24,114 nt of DNA from Cladosporium sp. IMV 00045 (lineage: Eukaryota > Ascomycota > Dothideomycetes > Cladosporiales > Cladosporiaceae): positions 1-24,114 of the forward strand of contig MSJI02000394.1 in assembly GCA_001931905.2 (NCBI GenBank), written 5' to 3'. The notes beneath the pieces are model-generated. The model did no database searches and was not told where the DNA came from. It worked only from the letters and a program-made list of their open reading frames with translations. Positions 8,510 to 18,780 of the stretch are shown in pieces. How positions within the stretch are numbered: the first letter of the stretch is position 1; each line of letters starts with the position of its first letter. A program made the position numbers and the translations under genes.

Positions 8510-10860
8510 GTTGATTGGCTTGGTAGTGAATGTGATTAAGGAAAAGAGTTGAATGATGAAATTAGGAAATAGGATGGAACGAGAGACAAGAGGAAACTGT
8601 CGAACGATCAGATGAAGCGAGTGTAGACTGGACGTCTGAAGCGAATGTAGTCCAGTACCGAAAACCGCGAATGATCAAGTAGGAGATAGATGTAGTTGAA
8701 TGTGAAATGAAATATGGAAAAGATCGACCTACACCGTCGGACGAGGGACCTAATATACAACATCGCCCACCGTCGACGCTCCTCCACCACCTTCCGGCAG
8801 GTGTCAAAGCATCACGAGGCTGATGCTAATCATGGTAGATTGCTCGACGTCACAGTACGAGACTGATCATCAACACTGTAGCATCTAACCGGAAAATAGA
8901 TGTGGAGGGCGAACACGAACCGATAGCGTGGTCAGGCCACACCTTAGCCATGTGAGCGTAGCATAGGGCGGAGCTGTATGGTAGCAGAAAAGGCGTCAAC
9001 GTATTCGGTTGCGCGGGTGTGGCGCCCACCAACGCATACCCTACAGAGCGTACTCCAGCAGCAGCAGCGTGTCAGCGGAATCTGACCAATCAACCTATCC
9101 AAAAAGTATATCGCATATCAAGATGTATACGAGCGGCGCAGCAGGATTATGGCGGTGCGAGGGCGTTTTCGGGACCACCGGCCGACGTGAGGTTACTTTG
9201 CAGTGAGAGCAGCTGAAGAAAGTCTGCGCTTGATCGAGTCTGGCTAGATCCCGCGCGAGGCCCGTCCAGCCGCCTCTATTCTTAGGTATCCTTGCGAGAT
9301 GGTCCTGTGGATGAAGATGCAACCATGCTCTAAACAAAGTGCTCTAAACAAAGTGTTTTTCACTATTCGATGACCTTGTGCGCTTTGACAGAACTCTCGT
9401 GGACTTCCATATTGCGACGTCGCTCAACATTTCGAAGGTTGTGAGCAAACCGTGTTCGTGATATGGGATGCAGACCACAGTACCGATGGCTGGGCTTCGC
9501 TACATCTTTCTGACCCTTTGTTACTTATTCGTCAGTAATCTGTTCGATCCGATGAAGCTGCGGCCGTGATTTGTTACCGGTCCCTCTCAGCTGCGTGGCG
9601 CAGAGCGAAGAACCCGAAGCATTCATTAATAAGCTCCCACAGCGTGCTCGTGTCATACCATCGGTGAGAGATGTGGCTTGCCTAACTTTGTCACAGCCCT
9701 ACCTGGACCGGATAGATGACACGGAATGTGCCACTACAGCAAGGTCCAGCTCTTGCAAAGCGAACAACCATTTTCCGGATTGATGATAGCGGTACTCAAT
9801 GCTCGACAGGTAGGCTTCAGGAGAGCTTCTACTCTATCCGCTCGAGGCGCAATATCGCCGAGGGGAAATCAGCTTCACACTGGTCACCAGGCACACTCCT
9901 AGCGATGGGGATATATTGCGATGGTGTACTCTGTCGCTCTGCAATGGGTTTGCTAAGCGGACTAACAGGTCATGAGTTCTGGATTAAACGACAACCATTA
10001 GGTGCTGCCTTCGCTAGCTCAGCGACTCTAGCATGTCAATGACGGGAGAATGGCTCGCGAACATGTTTTGCCGTGCGGATGGGGTGACTGCTCCCGTACA
10101 TAGGCTGTGACCGTGGCGTTCATTCTGCATCGTCGATCGACGGTTGGACATCTGGCTTGACCTTGCAGGCTAGGAGGTACAATTTGCATGTCCAAATGAG
10201 CAAGATAATTGAAGGTTTGGTAGGTGGCATTCGCCACATCCGTAATGTACTCGGACTTGTAGCCGAGCACGAGTGGTCGCTGGAGATCAAGAAGTCGGTC
10301 GCGTTTGGTAAGGACATATAGAAAGTGAAGACCAACATGCTCCTGTCAAACCTCTTAGCGAAACACACCGGCATAATTCCCTCGCCCCAGGTTGTGACGA
10401 TCGGTCGTCATAGGGAACGGGCCAGCAACGGTGCGATGCGAGACTCGGTATCCCCAATTTCGTACGCGTCTGGGAGTTGTGTTTACAGTAGAAACGCGAT
10501 TGTGAGACTCAGAACATGAATGTCATAACTGAAGGTTAGCGCTTGAATGAAATGATCTGCCTATTCACATGTAATGTCCAAAGTGAGGATTCATCACGTC
10601 TTCACACCCGGCATCTTCGGTGCTTTCAAGGATGATTTGCCGATGTAATGAAAGTTCGGGTGTGCTTGTGTCGCGTTCTGGCCCCCGTTGCTCTCAACTC
10701 CCACGCTAATTGGGCTTTGCTCAGCTCCTCGAATCTCCCAATCTCCAGCTCCTCTGCGAAACGTCATGTGCGGCCATTGAGCAGGCCTCTTCCTCTTCAC
10801 GACACTCATTATTCCACCATATACCACTCAGCACCGCGACCGGCGAGCGTAACAGCAGGC
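8510..10860. other. 2.35-kb gap; promoters of two divergent genes, no confident gene
   Basis: The left part (8510-about 8800) is the promoter of the secreted protein; a TATA-like TGTATATTAGG lies on the minus strand near 8752-8762. The right end (10600-10860) is the promoter and leader of the RAX1-like gene. Between them I find no supported gene. A minus-strand frame at about 10350-10028 reads like protein (for example LGYKSEYITDVANATYQTF) but begins after a stop, lacks a start and matches no family I know; it may be a relic. A small perfect tandem duplication lies at 9327-9354. Confidence 0.5.
9327..9354. repeat. Perfect 14-bp tandem duplication
   Basis: GCTCTAAACAAAGT occurs twice without a gap (9327-9340 and 9341-9354) in non-coding DNA. 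It looks like a simple replication-slippage duplication. Confidence 0.9.
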
Positions 10861-12123
10861 ATGGCGTCGCGCACGCCCACGCCCGACTCCATGGGCCCAC
10901 GCGACCGCCTTCCGAACCTCTTCGAAGTCTTGTCGCGCCGAACAACAGCACCGGTCGATCTTTTCTCCTTTTACATTTACATGCGCGATGTGCAGCGGAG
11001 CGTGGATTACTTGGACTTCTGGTATGTCAAGAATGAGCGAGAGTGGTGAAATGGCGGGCGGAGGACCATCTTCGGGGGATGCGCGCGGCTAACAACACTC
11101 GGGTAAACAGGCTCGATGTCTCCCAACACATGTCCCTTTGCCGCCACTACGTGCGCGAACTACGTCGCTCCGTCCTGATCGGTACTCCGGAACTTGAAAA
11201 AGGTGGTGGAAGCAAGCGCTCCTCCCAGGTCCTTGACAATTATGAGGACCAGGGGCCCAGCGGCCACCGACACCGCCAAAGCGAGAGCGGCCTTTCCGCC
11301 TTCCTGCGCAACGACAGTGGCAGCAAACACTCGCCCAAGAACAGCCAACACAGCAACCGCAGCGAAGATGCACCATCGGATGCGCCCCCACGGCCCAGTT
11401 ACATGACCGGCGACGGCGCTTCACCAAACACGCCCTCGCCAAATGTAAACAGCAACACTTCACCAAACCATACAGTGGCGCGTGCCGATATTCGTGCATC
11501 CGCCGAGAAAATCCTCTACACCTATTTGCTCCCTGGTGCCGAGCGAGAAATTATTTTACCGCAAGGCATTCTCAATGACATTACAAACAACATTGAGAAG
11601 GAGGGCCGTGACGACCCAGAAGTTTTCGATCCAGCCAAAGATTACGTGTTTCAGGCTATGGAGAGGGATGCCTTTCCTGGTTTCTTGCGGGCAAAGGCTC
11701 TGGGAAACATTGTGGCGCCTAGTATGATGCTGCGATTGATCACAGGCTTGGTTGCGCTTTTTGGCGCCCTTTGGACGTCTTTTGTATTGATTTTCCTGGA
11801 TGCGAGCCGGAGCAGAAGGTGCTGGGTGATTTTGCCTTTTACTGTTGGCGTCTATCTTCTGGCAACTCATCAGTACATGCTGGATCCCATCCTTGCGTTG
11901 GCAGGGTACAGCGAGTACACGTTCATGAATTTCTCGAAGGTGAAAGAGCCATTCGTGAGGTAAGCTTGAACTGTCATAACAGCATATACTGAGCCACCTG
12001 CTAACCGAATTGCACTACAGGAAACTTCTCAATAAGCGTGCCTTGATGTGCCTCGCCTGGATCGCGGTGGTAGATGCGGCGCTGTGCTGTCTTTTCATTT
12101 TTGTCCCCGGCAAGAGACTGTAG
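10861..12123 (+). CDS. rax1: Rax1-like RGS-domain membrane protein
   Basis: Three exons, 10861-11021, 11111-11959 and 12021-12123, encode 370 residues. Both introns fit: GTATGT..AAACAG (89 bp) restores YLDFW|LDVSQHMSLC, and GTAAGC..CTACAG (61 bp) restores KEPFVR|KLLNKR. The N-terminal half carries an RGS-type fold (NLFEVLSRRTTAPVDLFSFY near residue 18; DFWLDVSQHMSLCRHYVREL near 52), interrupted by a long Ser/Asn/Pro-rich insertion (about residues 90-160), then the second RGS part (ILYTYLLPGAEREIILP). Three hydrophobic segments follow, at about 260-282, 288-312 and 344-366. This layout matches yeast Rax1, a plasma-membrane protein that marks bud sites with Rax2 and influences polarity, and the related fungal RGS-TM proteins. 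ATG 10861 begins the conserved N-terminus; an upstream in-frame ATG at 10648 adds an unlikely extension. The symbol is by similarity; whether it regulates a G-alpha is not readable. Confidence 0.85.
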
Positions 12124-14192
12124 CCTTTTCCTACCGTGAATTTCACCACAAGGATCTCATTTGTCGTCTTATGATCAAATTGGCAAGGCGTTTTGGGCGT
12201 ACGGGACTACCACTTGGAACCGTGCGATTGGTTACAGATATTTTTTTCTTTCGACCCAATAATAATTGGAACGCGTGGATTTTTGAACGAGTCCGCTTTG
12301 TAGCAGTATTGCCACAAATTACTTTTCTTCTCGACCCGTTCTATCTTTGGTCTTTGCCTTCCAACGAGACATGTGCATGCTTCCGCGTAAGGTACTATTG
12401 ATGTGACTTTCATCAACGAACTCTTTTCACATGCTACGGCGATCCAGCCTCAGCCCACCAAATCGCAGGCATGCAATGCTACCCACGGGCTACGTTCGCG
12501 CATGCGTGTTTCATCTGATCTCCCATCACTACTGGCCGACCCGGTCATCCGCTGCCACCCTCACCATCCAGTGACAACGCCACGAAAGTGCCCAGACAGA
12601 CCATGCACAACATCATCACTGCCGCAGCACCCGGGGCTCATCCGACTGAACAATGCAATTGATCACGGTCACGTCAGGAACGTTCTTTCGCCTCAGACAA
12701 CCCTCCATCATCACTTCACCGTCCCACGCAGCCCATTGGTCAGCACCGCCACGCGAACTACCACCGGAAAGGCGACCATGGCACGCATGGCTCTCGATCG
12801 CCACTCGGCAGCTGCACGCAAATGACCCGCATACTGCAGCCCTACTCACACGCAAACCACCCACCCGCTGGGCCTCGACGACCGCAGATTTGGTGTATGC
12901 GTTTGTCAATTGGCCTCAGTCGACGTCGCATGTACCAGACTTTGTACTGCGCAAATCCTTGCGCAAACGCAGCGTACGCAGCTTGATTGGCTGGTGCTGA
13001 GAAAGTGCTTGGGTGGAGAAAAGCAGGCTTGATTGGTTTAGCGGACTTCATCGCTCGCTCTGGAGGCCGCGCCCGGCTTTGGCGTCGTCTGTTGTTTTGT
13101 GCTGCCCGACTGGTGTGTTGTTGTTTTCTCTTTCTCTCGTGTCAGATGCCGGATGGTTCCCTTTGGCACTACTGCAAATCGGCACGGTAGGCTAATTGTT
13201 CCTGGAGGCGCAGACCGGTCACTTGGGTGCTGTGTGGGTGGCCGTGGCCTTCGACGTCCCGCCGGCCGCTGGTCGGCTCTTTCTCTTTCGTGATGTCTTA
13301 GGTCCCATGCTTTCTTCACGTTTGGTTCGAAGCACGGATGACGGTGATCCTTTCTGTTCTTCTTGACTTTTCTTCTGAACTTCGCATCATGCTTTCCTTC
13401 ATTATGTATTGTTGCTGACTTCAAGCCGAAAGCTGAGACCGCCGCTGGTAGGCGATTCTCAGTTTCTCACGACCGACACGCTGACTTGATTGTTACACTC
13501 GCTGGATTCTTTCTTGGATAAGGAAATTCCTGATCTGGAACAACTTGGACACCGACTGGGTGAATCTGACGCTTGCGTCGACTCTGATACGACCTTGCAC
13601 GCCTGGATTTGAAGCTGCACGTCAACATCGAGGTTACGGCAGCAGGCTTATATGTATATGTCCCGGAACAGGTAGCCGTCGCCTTCTCCGCGGTTTTTTT
13701 TCGTTTTGCTGGCGACTTCTGGTCACACCAAGTCTGAAGGAATAGCGGTCCGACGAGAATAGGGTGCTTTGGTGCTGGTATTGGAGTAATCGCCGTGGAG
13801 CAGAGGGACAACATCCGAGAATCAGCATCTCGAGTCTCGCGACGAAGCCTTTGCTTGCGCATGGAAGCGAATTTGGAGAGGACAGGCTAAGGCCTTGAGA
13901 CTTTTTGGATCTGGTTTCGACGGAAGATCACGTCCTTGGATCACGTAGGAGGGCGCATCTTATTCGACTTCTCGAAGAAAGCCATCAAGAAGTCGCGAGG
14001 AATCTTTGGTTGGCTCTGCAAATCATCCACCAGGAGACTCGTCTTCCGGAAAACTCCGAGTTTGTTTGGCTTGTGACAGGGACGCGACTGCCATTTTGGC
14101 TTGCAAAGTGGCAGTGAGCGTTGGAGCGCTCAAGTGAGCCAAAAGACACGAGCTAGGGTGCGCATATGTGCGCACTGTCCCCGCCATTTAGT
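12124..14192. other. 2.07-kb gap, CT-rich and promoter-like, no confident gene
   Basis: After the RAX1-like stop comes an AT-rich 3' region (to about 12420). From 12430 to 12830 the + strand is rich in CA/CCA, and from about 13080 to 13420 it is rich in T and C (CTTTCTCTCGTG, TTTTCTTCTGAAC), typical of long fungal promoters and leaders. A T-run (8 T) sits at 13694-13701. Frames of 100-140 codons occur on both strands, but none has protein-like composition or a start and splice pattern. It is probably upstream sequence of the 14193-17566 region. Confidence 0.5.
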
Positions 14193-14880
14193 ATGGCGAC
14201 CCCCGCCACTTCGCTGCTGGCAGGCTTCGACTTCAACCTCACTTCACACACCCCAAGCTTACCGGCCGACCCCGCACCACCAAAACGTCCTCCTACACCT
14301 GACCCTCGCCACACTCCCAGACCTCGAACACCTCATTCTCCATACCATTCATCTTCTCCTTTACCAGGCGGCGAGCCACCCAAACGTCTTCGCAGGCGAC
14401 CCACCGCGATCTTTGTCGGCAGCGACGCGCAACCACAAAAATCTGCGCATTGGGCCTGCTCGACCGAGAGCGAGCCGCTCCTTGTTTCTCAGTACCCTTC
14501 AGAACCTACTCTCACTCCTTTGCTTCCATTCTGCCCCTCAACACCCTCACCGCGATTCGCCACCTCTCCGTCTCTATCCTCCAGCGGCACAACAGTGCAA
14601 TCTTCGCCGACTTTGACGCCAACGACCGCGCACTTTGGAGGTTCCTGCAGCGAACCAAAACAACCAACACAGGCGCCTGAAAGCTTTCACGCCTGGGACA
14701 TTCGAAAAGGTACAGTTGACTTGCGACGCGCTAAGCGTCTTCCCCATCGCGAGCAGGGTGTTTGGGAGGTGCACGCGGTGGTACACGTTTCATCGGGCAA
14801 TTTGGGCAAAGGAGATCAAGGTCAACTGGCTGGAAAGGATCAGGGAGACCAAGAGCGACTGCAGCAAGGTGGTCATCTAA
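14193..14880 (+). pseudogene. Coding-like segment whose best frame changes three times
   Basis: From ATG 14193 the first 28 codons have high G/C at third positions (MATPATSLLAGFDFNLTSH). From about 14281 the high-GC3, protein-like frame is the next one (LLHLTLATLPDLEHLILHTI), from about 14441 the third one (LPLNTLTAIRHLSVSILQR, then NDRALWRFLQRTK), and from about 14670 the second again (FEKVQLTCDALSVFPIASRV) to TAA 14878-14880. The Leu-rich pieces resemble fungal F-box/leucine-rich proteins, but this is only an impression. No canonical intron can explain the shifts. All three breaks lie at or near A-runs (14282-14285, 14437-14441, 14657-14660), so indels, real or from sequencing, are likely. 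One frame stays open across 14166-15143 by chance or as part of the next gene. The alternative reading is a long leader of the next gene. Confidence 0.33.
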
Positions 14881-15132
14881 CAACAGAGACCCTACCGCAA
14901 CCACCCGCCAGCGACCTCCAAGACCCCGTCCGCAGCAATCCGAGATATCGACCCCGCAGACACAAAGGCTTCCAAGGCATCCACTCTGAGTCCGCGAGCA
15001 GAGAGGGCGGTCTTCGCACGGCTCCAGAATTGGATACTTCAAGCTATTCATTATCAAAGTTTCATTTTCCAGCTCCGCCTGGAAATTATCACGTCGGATC
15101 TGGTGGTACGTCAACCTGCTTCTCACGGGTTT

Positions 15133-17566
15133 ATGTTGGCTGACCGCATCCGCAAGGTGACATACAGCACCCCACGACAGTACACTACCGAGGTGAGCCG
15201 CTGGCGTACACATTCCGTCTCTCTAGAGTCTGACCGTTTTGCAGGTGCTTCATTTGACCTCGTCAATCCACACGCTTCGTTACTGCTGAGTTCATCACAT
15301 TTTGAGACTCCTGCAGAGATCGAAGGACTACTCGACGACTATTTCGAAGACCCAGAAGCTATGTAAGTGCTTCTTGTGTTCCGACACTCCACGCCCTTGT
15401 GCTGACTATCATTAAAAAGGCCGAGAGCACTATACTCCAACCCGGCCACGGCCCGTCGTACCATCATGGGTCTCGACGGGACCGGAGAGCCTGCTGACGC
15501 CCCTTCCAGCAACTTGAGTCCATCTGCTGAGTCACTTGTGCCGCCAAGAGCACCGTCCGACCCCTTCGACCTTCGGGTTTCTGATGTGCCCTCTCAGGCG
15601 GCGTATGTACCAGCTCGACATCACCTCCCCCGTTTGTTAGGCACACTTACGAGATGTTTCTCTCCACAGACAACCGGCTCGTGAGGACACAGCCGAAGAC
15701 AGTACCATCGCCGACCTTGTCGCCGATTATGAGTATACAAGAGATGCGCCTCACGAGCACGAGGACACCCTTCGCCTCCTCGAGAGTGGCGAGCATGCGC
15801 TCCACTCTGACGACGTGTTCTCTCAGCTCCCGGAGAACGTACAGCAGCACATGAGTGGCGAGCTGTCGCTGAGAGAGTCGGAACTGCCAACCAGCGAACG
15901 CACCTACGGTGATACTGGCGAGCTGCTTGGAATTCGTGAGAGGCGTGCAGACCCAGAGTTGCCGATCAGGACCCAGGATGACGGGTCGGAAGTCCACATC
16001 AGGCCAGCTCCCGGACGTTCTACAACTGCAACCACCGATATGACCGTTATGTCAGGAGTCCGAAGTGCCCAAGCAAGCTTGCACAATGTATCTCCCATCG
16101 AGTCGTCTAGGTCAGACAGTACAGAAAGGGCCAGAGGAGCACCCCAGATTGACAGAGAACTCTCTGAGAACACGATCGGAAGCAACGATGCAGGCGACTG
16201 GGAGACAACTAGGTCCGAAAGCCACCCAGAGTTCCCTCCATATCCATCTCGCCCCAGTCAGGACTCATACGCCAACACTAGCACGTACAGCGAGACAAAC
16301 CGGCTGAGTGCCATGTCTGCCGCTCCCGGTCTCGTCAATCCTTTCAGTGAGGCAGCCGCAAGAGCACAGCCCGCTGCATCCACGCCAAACACTGAAGATG
16401 TTGAGCAAGCCAGGAAGGCTTTCAAGAAGATCTACAAAAACAAGCGTGTTGAAGAGAGCATCTCGAACTTCGTTTCCGACTTCTCTTCGAGAACCCCAAG
16501 ACCGACAAGTGGCGGGATTCTGCGAGGCGTGCGTGAACGCCGACCAAGCGCCATTTTGGAGGCTCGAGAGGATGACATTGAGCTTGAGGAAATCCGGCAG
16601 AGAAACCCCCAGGCGGTCAGGTTGGCCGCAGAGCAATTTGTCGCAGAGCAAGCTGCCGCTGAGTCGTCTATCCAACGCCCTAGGGCCATGCCACTGGAAA
16701 GGCTCCGTTCGTTCTTCAGCCGCGGCAACTTCTACACTGCCGAACAGCGTGAAAACAGAGCCATCATGGAAGACACTATCGGCGGCGCCGAAGAAGACAA
16801 CCGCACTCTGCTAGCTCAAACTCCTATCAACGAAGGACAGCGCAGCACCCTCCAATACAGCGAGACGGCTGCCACCTTTTGCACTGTGCGTGGCGACTCT
16901 CCGACTCCCTGGGCCAATACCAGCCGCAGAGGACTTGATCTCGGCGGCCGCCCGATGAACCCAGCTTTCCCTGCTACAGCGTACTCGCCAGAAAACCGCC
17001 GCCAACAAGCTCTGGCCCAGCGCTCTCGTATCCCAGCCAGAAATCCTCGTCATCCAACCCGTCAGGCAGCTATGAGCAGCCAGACCAGCCTCCGTGGGCT
17101 AATCACTAGTGGCTCTCCTACCTCCAACATCCAGGGAGCCTTCACCGACCGCGAAATGCTCGAAGCATCTCGGCGCTGGGAGATGTTCCCACGCCGCAAC
17201 TACCGCCAGGACGGGCGCAACGCATCCAGCCCCTTCCCACGCTTCCCAAACACCCCCCTGGCCGACCCGAACATCGAGCGCGCGGCCCTCATCCGGCCCA
17301 ACGACGTCCTGGACCCGCGCCTCAAGGCGCTGCAGGAGAGGTTGTCTAAGTGGTACCTCCTGCGCATGCTGCCGCTGCCGCCGCTGTGCTTCATGTACGG
17401 CGTTGGCCAATTCGATTATTTGATCGCCAGGCGCACGGATGGGCAGATCAAGGAGATGAGCCAGGGCAAGAAGTTCGATGCGCTGTGCTATGGAGTCTTG
17501 GTGGGGTTGCTGTATTGTCTGATGGCCGTGGGGATCGCCACGGCGGTCATGCTTGTGAGGAGATAG
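15133..17566 (+). CDS. Unrecognised low-complexity protein with C-terminal membrane anchor
   Basis: The certain part is three exons ending in one frame: ..-15362, 15420-15602 and 15670-17566, with introns GTAAGT..AAAAAG (57 bp) and GTATGT..CCACAG (67 bp). Starting at ATG 15133 gives 769 residues. An N-terminal block (FDLVNPHASLLLSSSHFETP, then AEIEGLLDDYFEDPE) looks conserved in type. The long middle is polar, Ser/Arg/Glu-rich and probably disordered, with a Lys/Arg patch (RKAFKKIYKNKRVEE). The C-terminus has a compact domain (LSKWYLLRMLPLPPLCFMYG, FDYLIARRTDGQIKEMSQGK) and one final helix (ALCYGVLVGLLYCLMAVGIA), suggesting tail anchoring in an inner membrane. The 5' end is uncertain: a strong intron signal at 15193-15244 (GTGAGC..CTGAC..TTTGCAG) would join in another frame, possibly via a second intron at 15106-15156, giving HPTTVHYRG before GASFD and pushing the start to 14193. 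I know no function for it. Confidence 0.75.
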
Positions 17567-17710
17567 GTGGTTTTTTCTTTTGTTTACTTTGGAGGTTAAT
17601 CGAGAGGATTGGAGAATTGGCCCGAAAATGGGCAGAGAATTGGAAGACTGATGAGATAATTGATTGAATGAAAACTCTTGTTTCCCGTGGAGAATATCTT
17701 CTATCGCGGT

Positions 17711-18330
17711 CGGGAGTCGATGATATGTGCATAGGAGGCGGAGAGATATTAGCTTTCCCATCACGCCTCTCTCAGTGGCAATTTGCGTGATATCAGCTTC
17801 GGAAGTCGATGATATGTGCACCTAGCACAGAGAGACAAGACCTTCCTGTGCTCCCCATCTCACCGGCGATGTCTGTGACGTTAGCTTTGGAGTCGATGGT
17901 ATGTGCATTGATGACGGAGAAACAGCATCCTTCTATCAGTCTCTCTCAATAGGACTGATAGCTCTATAGTCAATAGGAGCCGATGGCAGTTGCACGGAAA
18001 CTTGAGAGATACTATAGCTATTCTCAACTCTTTCTCAACCGAATGGTCGCCTTTGCTTTGTACCAGAGCTGATGATATGTGCCCAAGACTGGCAGAGACA
18101 TCGTCCTTTCCCCATCTAACTCAGCGGTGCGAAACACACTCCATAGCATTGAGTCCGATAACGATTGGACGAAGACGAGAGATATTTTTGATCTGGGCTC
18201 TTCTCAACGAACGTTCGAGATTAACAGAATGCTTTGACCGATGATACTCGCATAACGATCAGTCAGATGGACAGTTTTGTATGAATCTTTCTCATGGGCC
18301 GTCGGAGAGTTAGGTTACATTGAAATGGTC
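17711..18330. repeat. Decayed tandem array, about seven ~87-bp units
   Basis: A 17-nt core, best seen as AGTCGATGATATGTGCA, recurs at 17715, 17804, 17891, 17978, 18067, 18152 and 18236, spacing 89, 87, 87, 89, 85 and 84 bp. The first two cores are identical; later ones keep 8-15 of 17 positions, 18152 being the most diverged. Between cores the units share a GAGAGATA-like word and a pyrimidine-rich TCTCTCTCA-like word at similar places but are otherwise diverged. Unit lengths are not multiples of three and stops occur in all frames, so it is not coding. Several units carry a short inverted repeat just after the core. It starts about 145 bp after the stop of the membrane-anchored protein gene. 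Confidence 0.8.
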
Positions 18331-18780
18331 GGTACTTGTACGCGTTATAAGAACATGCCGGTATTTCCTTGCAGCTATTTCTTGGTTACGATATTCTGCT
18401 GCTCCTCGTCTTCAGCCTTCTCTTCCTTTTTATATCTTTACCTTACTTTCTGGAATGCTCTTGTATCTTCGTCATTGAGGCGGCCTTGAGAGCTTCAAAT
18501 ATGCGAGAGCTGACGGCGCCGACGTACATGACTGAAGTGCATTCCAAGCTGTCTACTTGTTGCTAGCGTAACTGTAGAAGACCTAAGTCATTAACAACAT
18601 GTTGGTGTTAATGTAGTAGTCGACTATGCTATTGTGCTCCGAGCTCAAGCAAAGATGTTAGAGCAACTGTGGACGCTACCACAACAATTGGAAGGCGAAG
18701 AGATGACTATTTCATGATTGACAAACGCTGTCGTATTGAGACATGATAATGGAGACATCGCAATGATCGTGAAGCTGCTT
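18331..18780. other. Spacer, nothing recognised
   Basis: These 450 bp lie between the tandem array and the 3' end of the PTH11-like gene. A T/C-rich stretch lies near 18380-18450 (CTTTTTATATC). It presumably includes the receptor gene's 3' region. No gene or repeat is seen. Confidence 0.5.

Noticed and set aside
13280..13345. tRNA gene suggested by a B-box-like GTTCGAAGC near 13324
   Set aside because: No A box, no cloverleaf and no acceptor stem around it.
14166..15143. Single 325-codon open frame as one ordinary gene
   Set aside because: Only the first part has coding-like third positions; the rest is Pro/Ser/Gln-rich shadow of better frames. It is kept only as a possible first exon of the next gene.
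17711..18330. Cluster of C/D-box snoRNAs, suggested by GATGA in each core
   Set aside because: The C box would need (A/G)TGATGA; most units have CGATGA, and a CTGA D box is missing at the expected place in most units.
17711..18330. CRISPR-like array
   Set aside because: Fungal context, decayed cores, and spacers that share words with each other.
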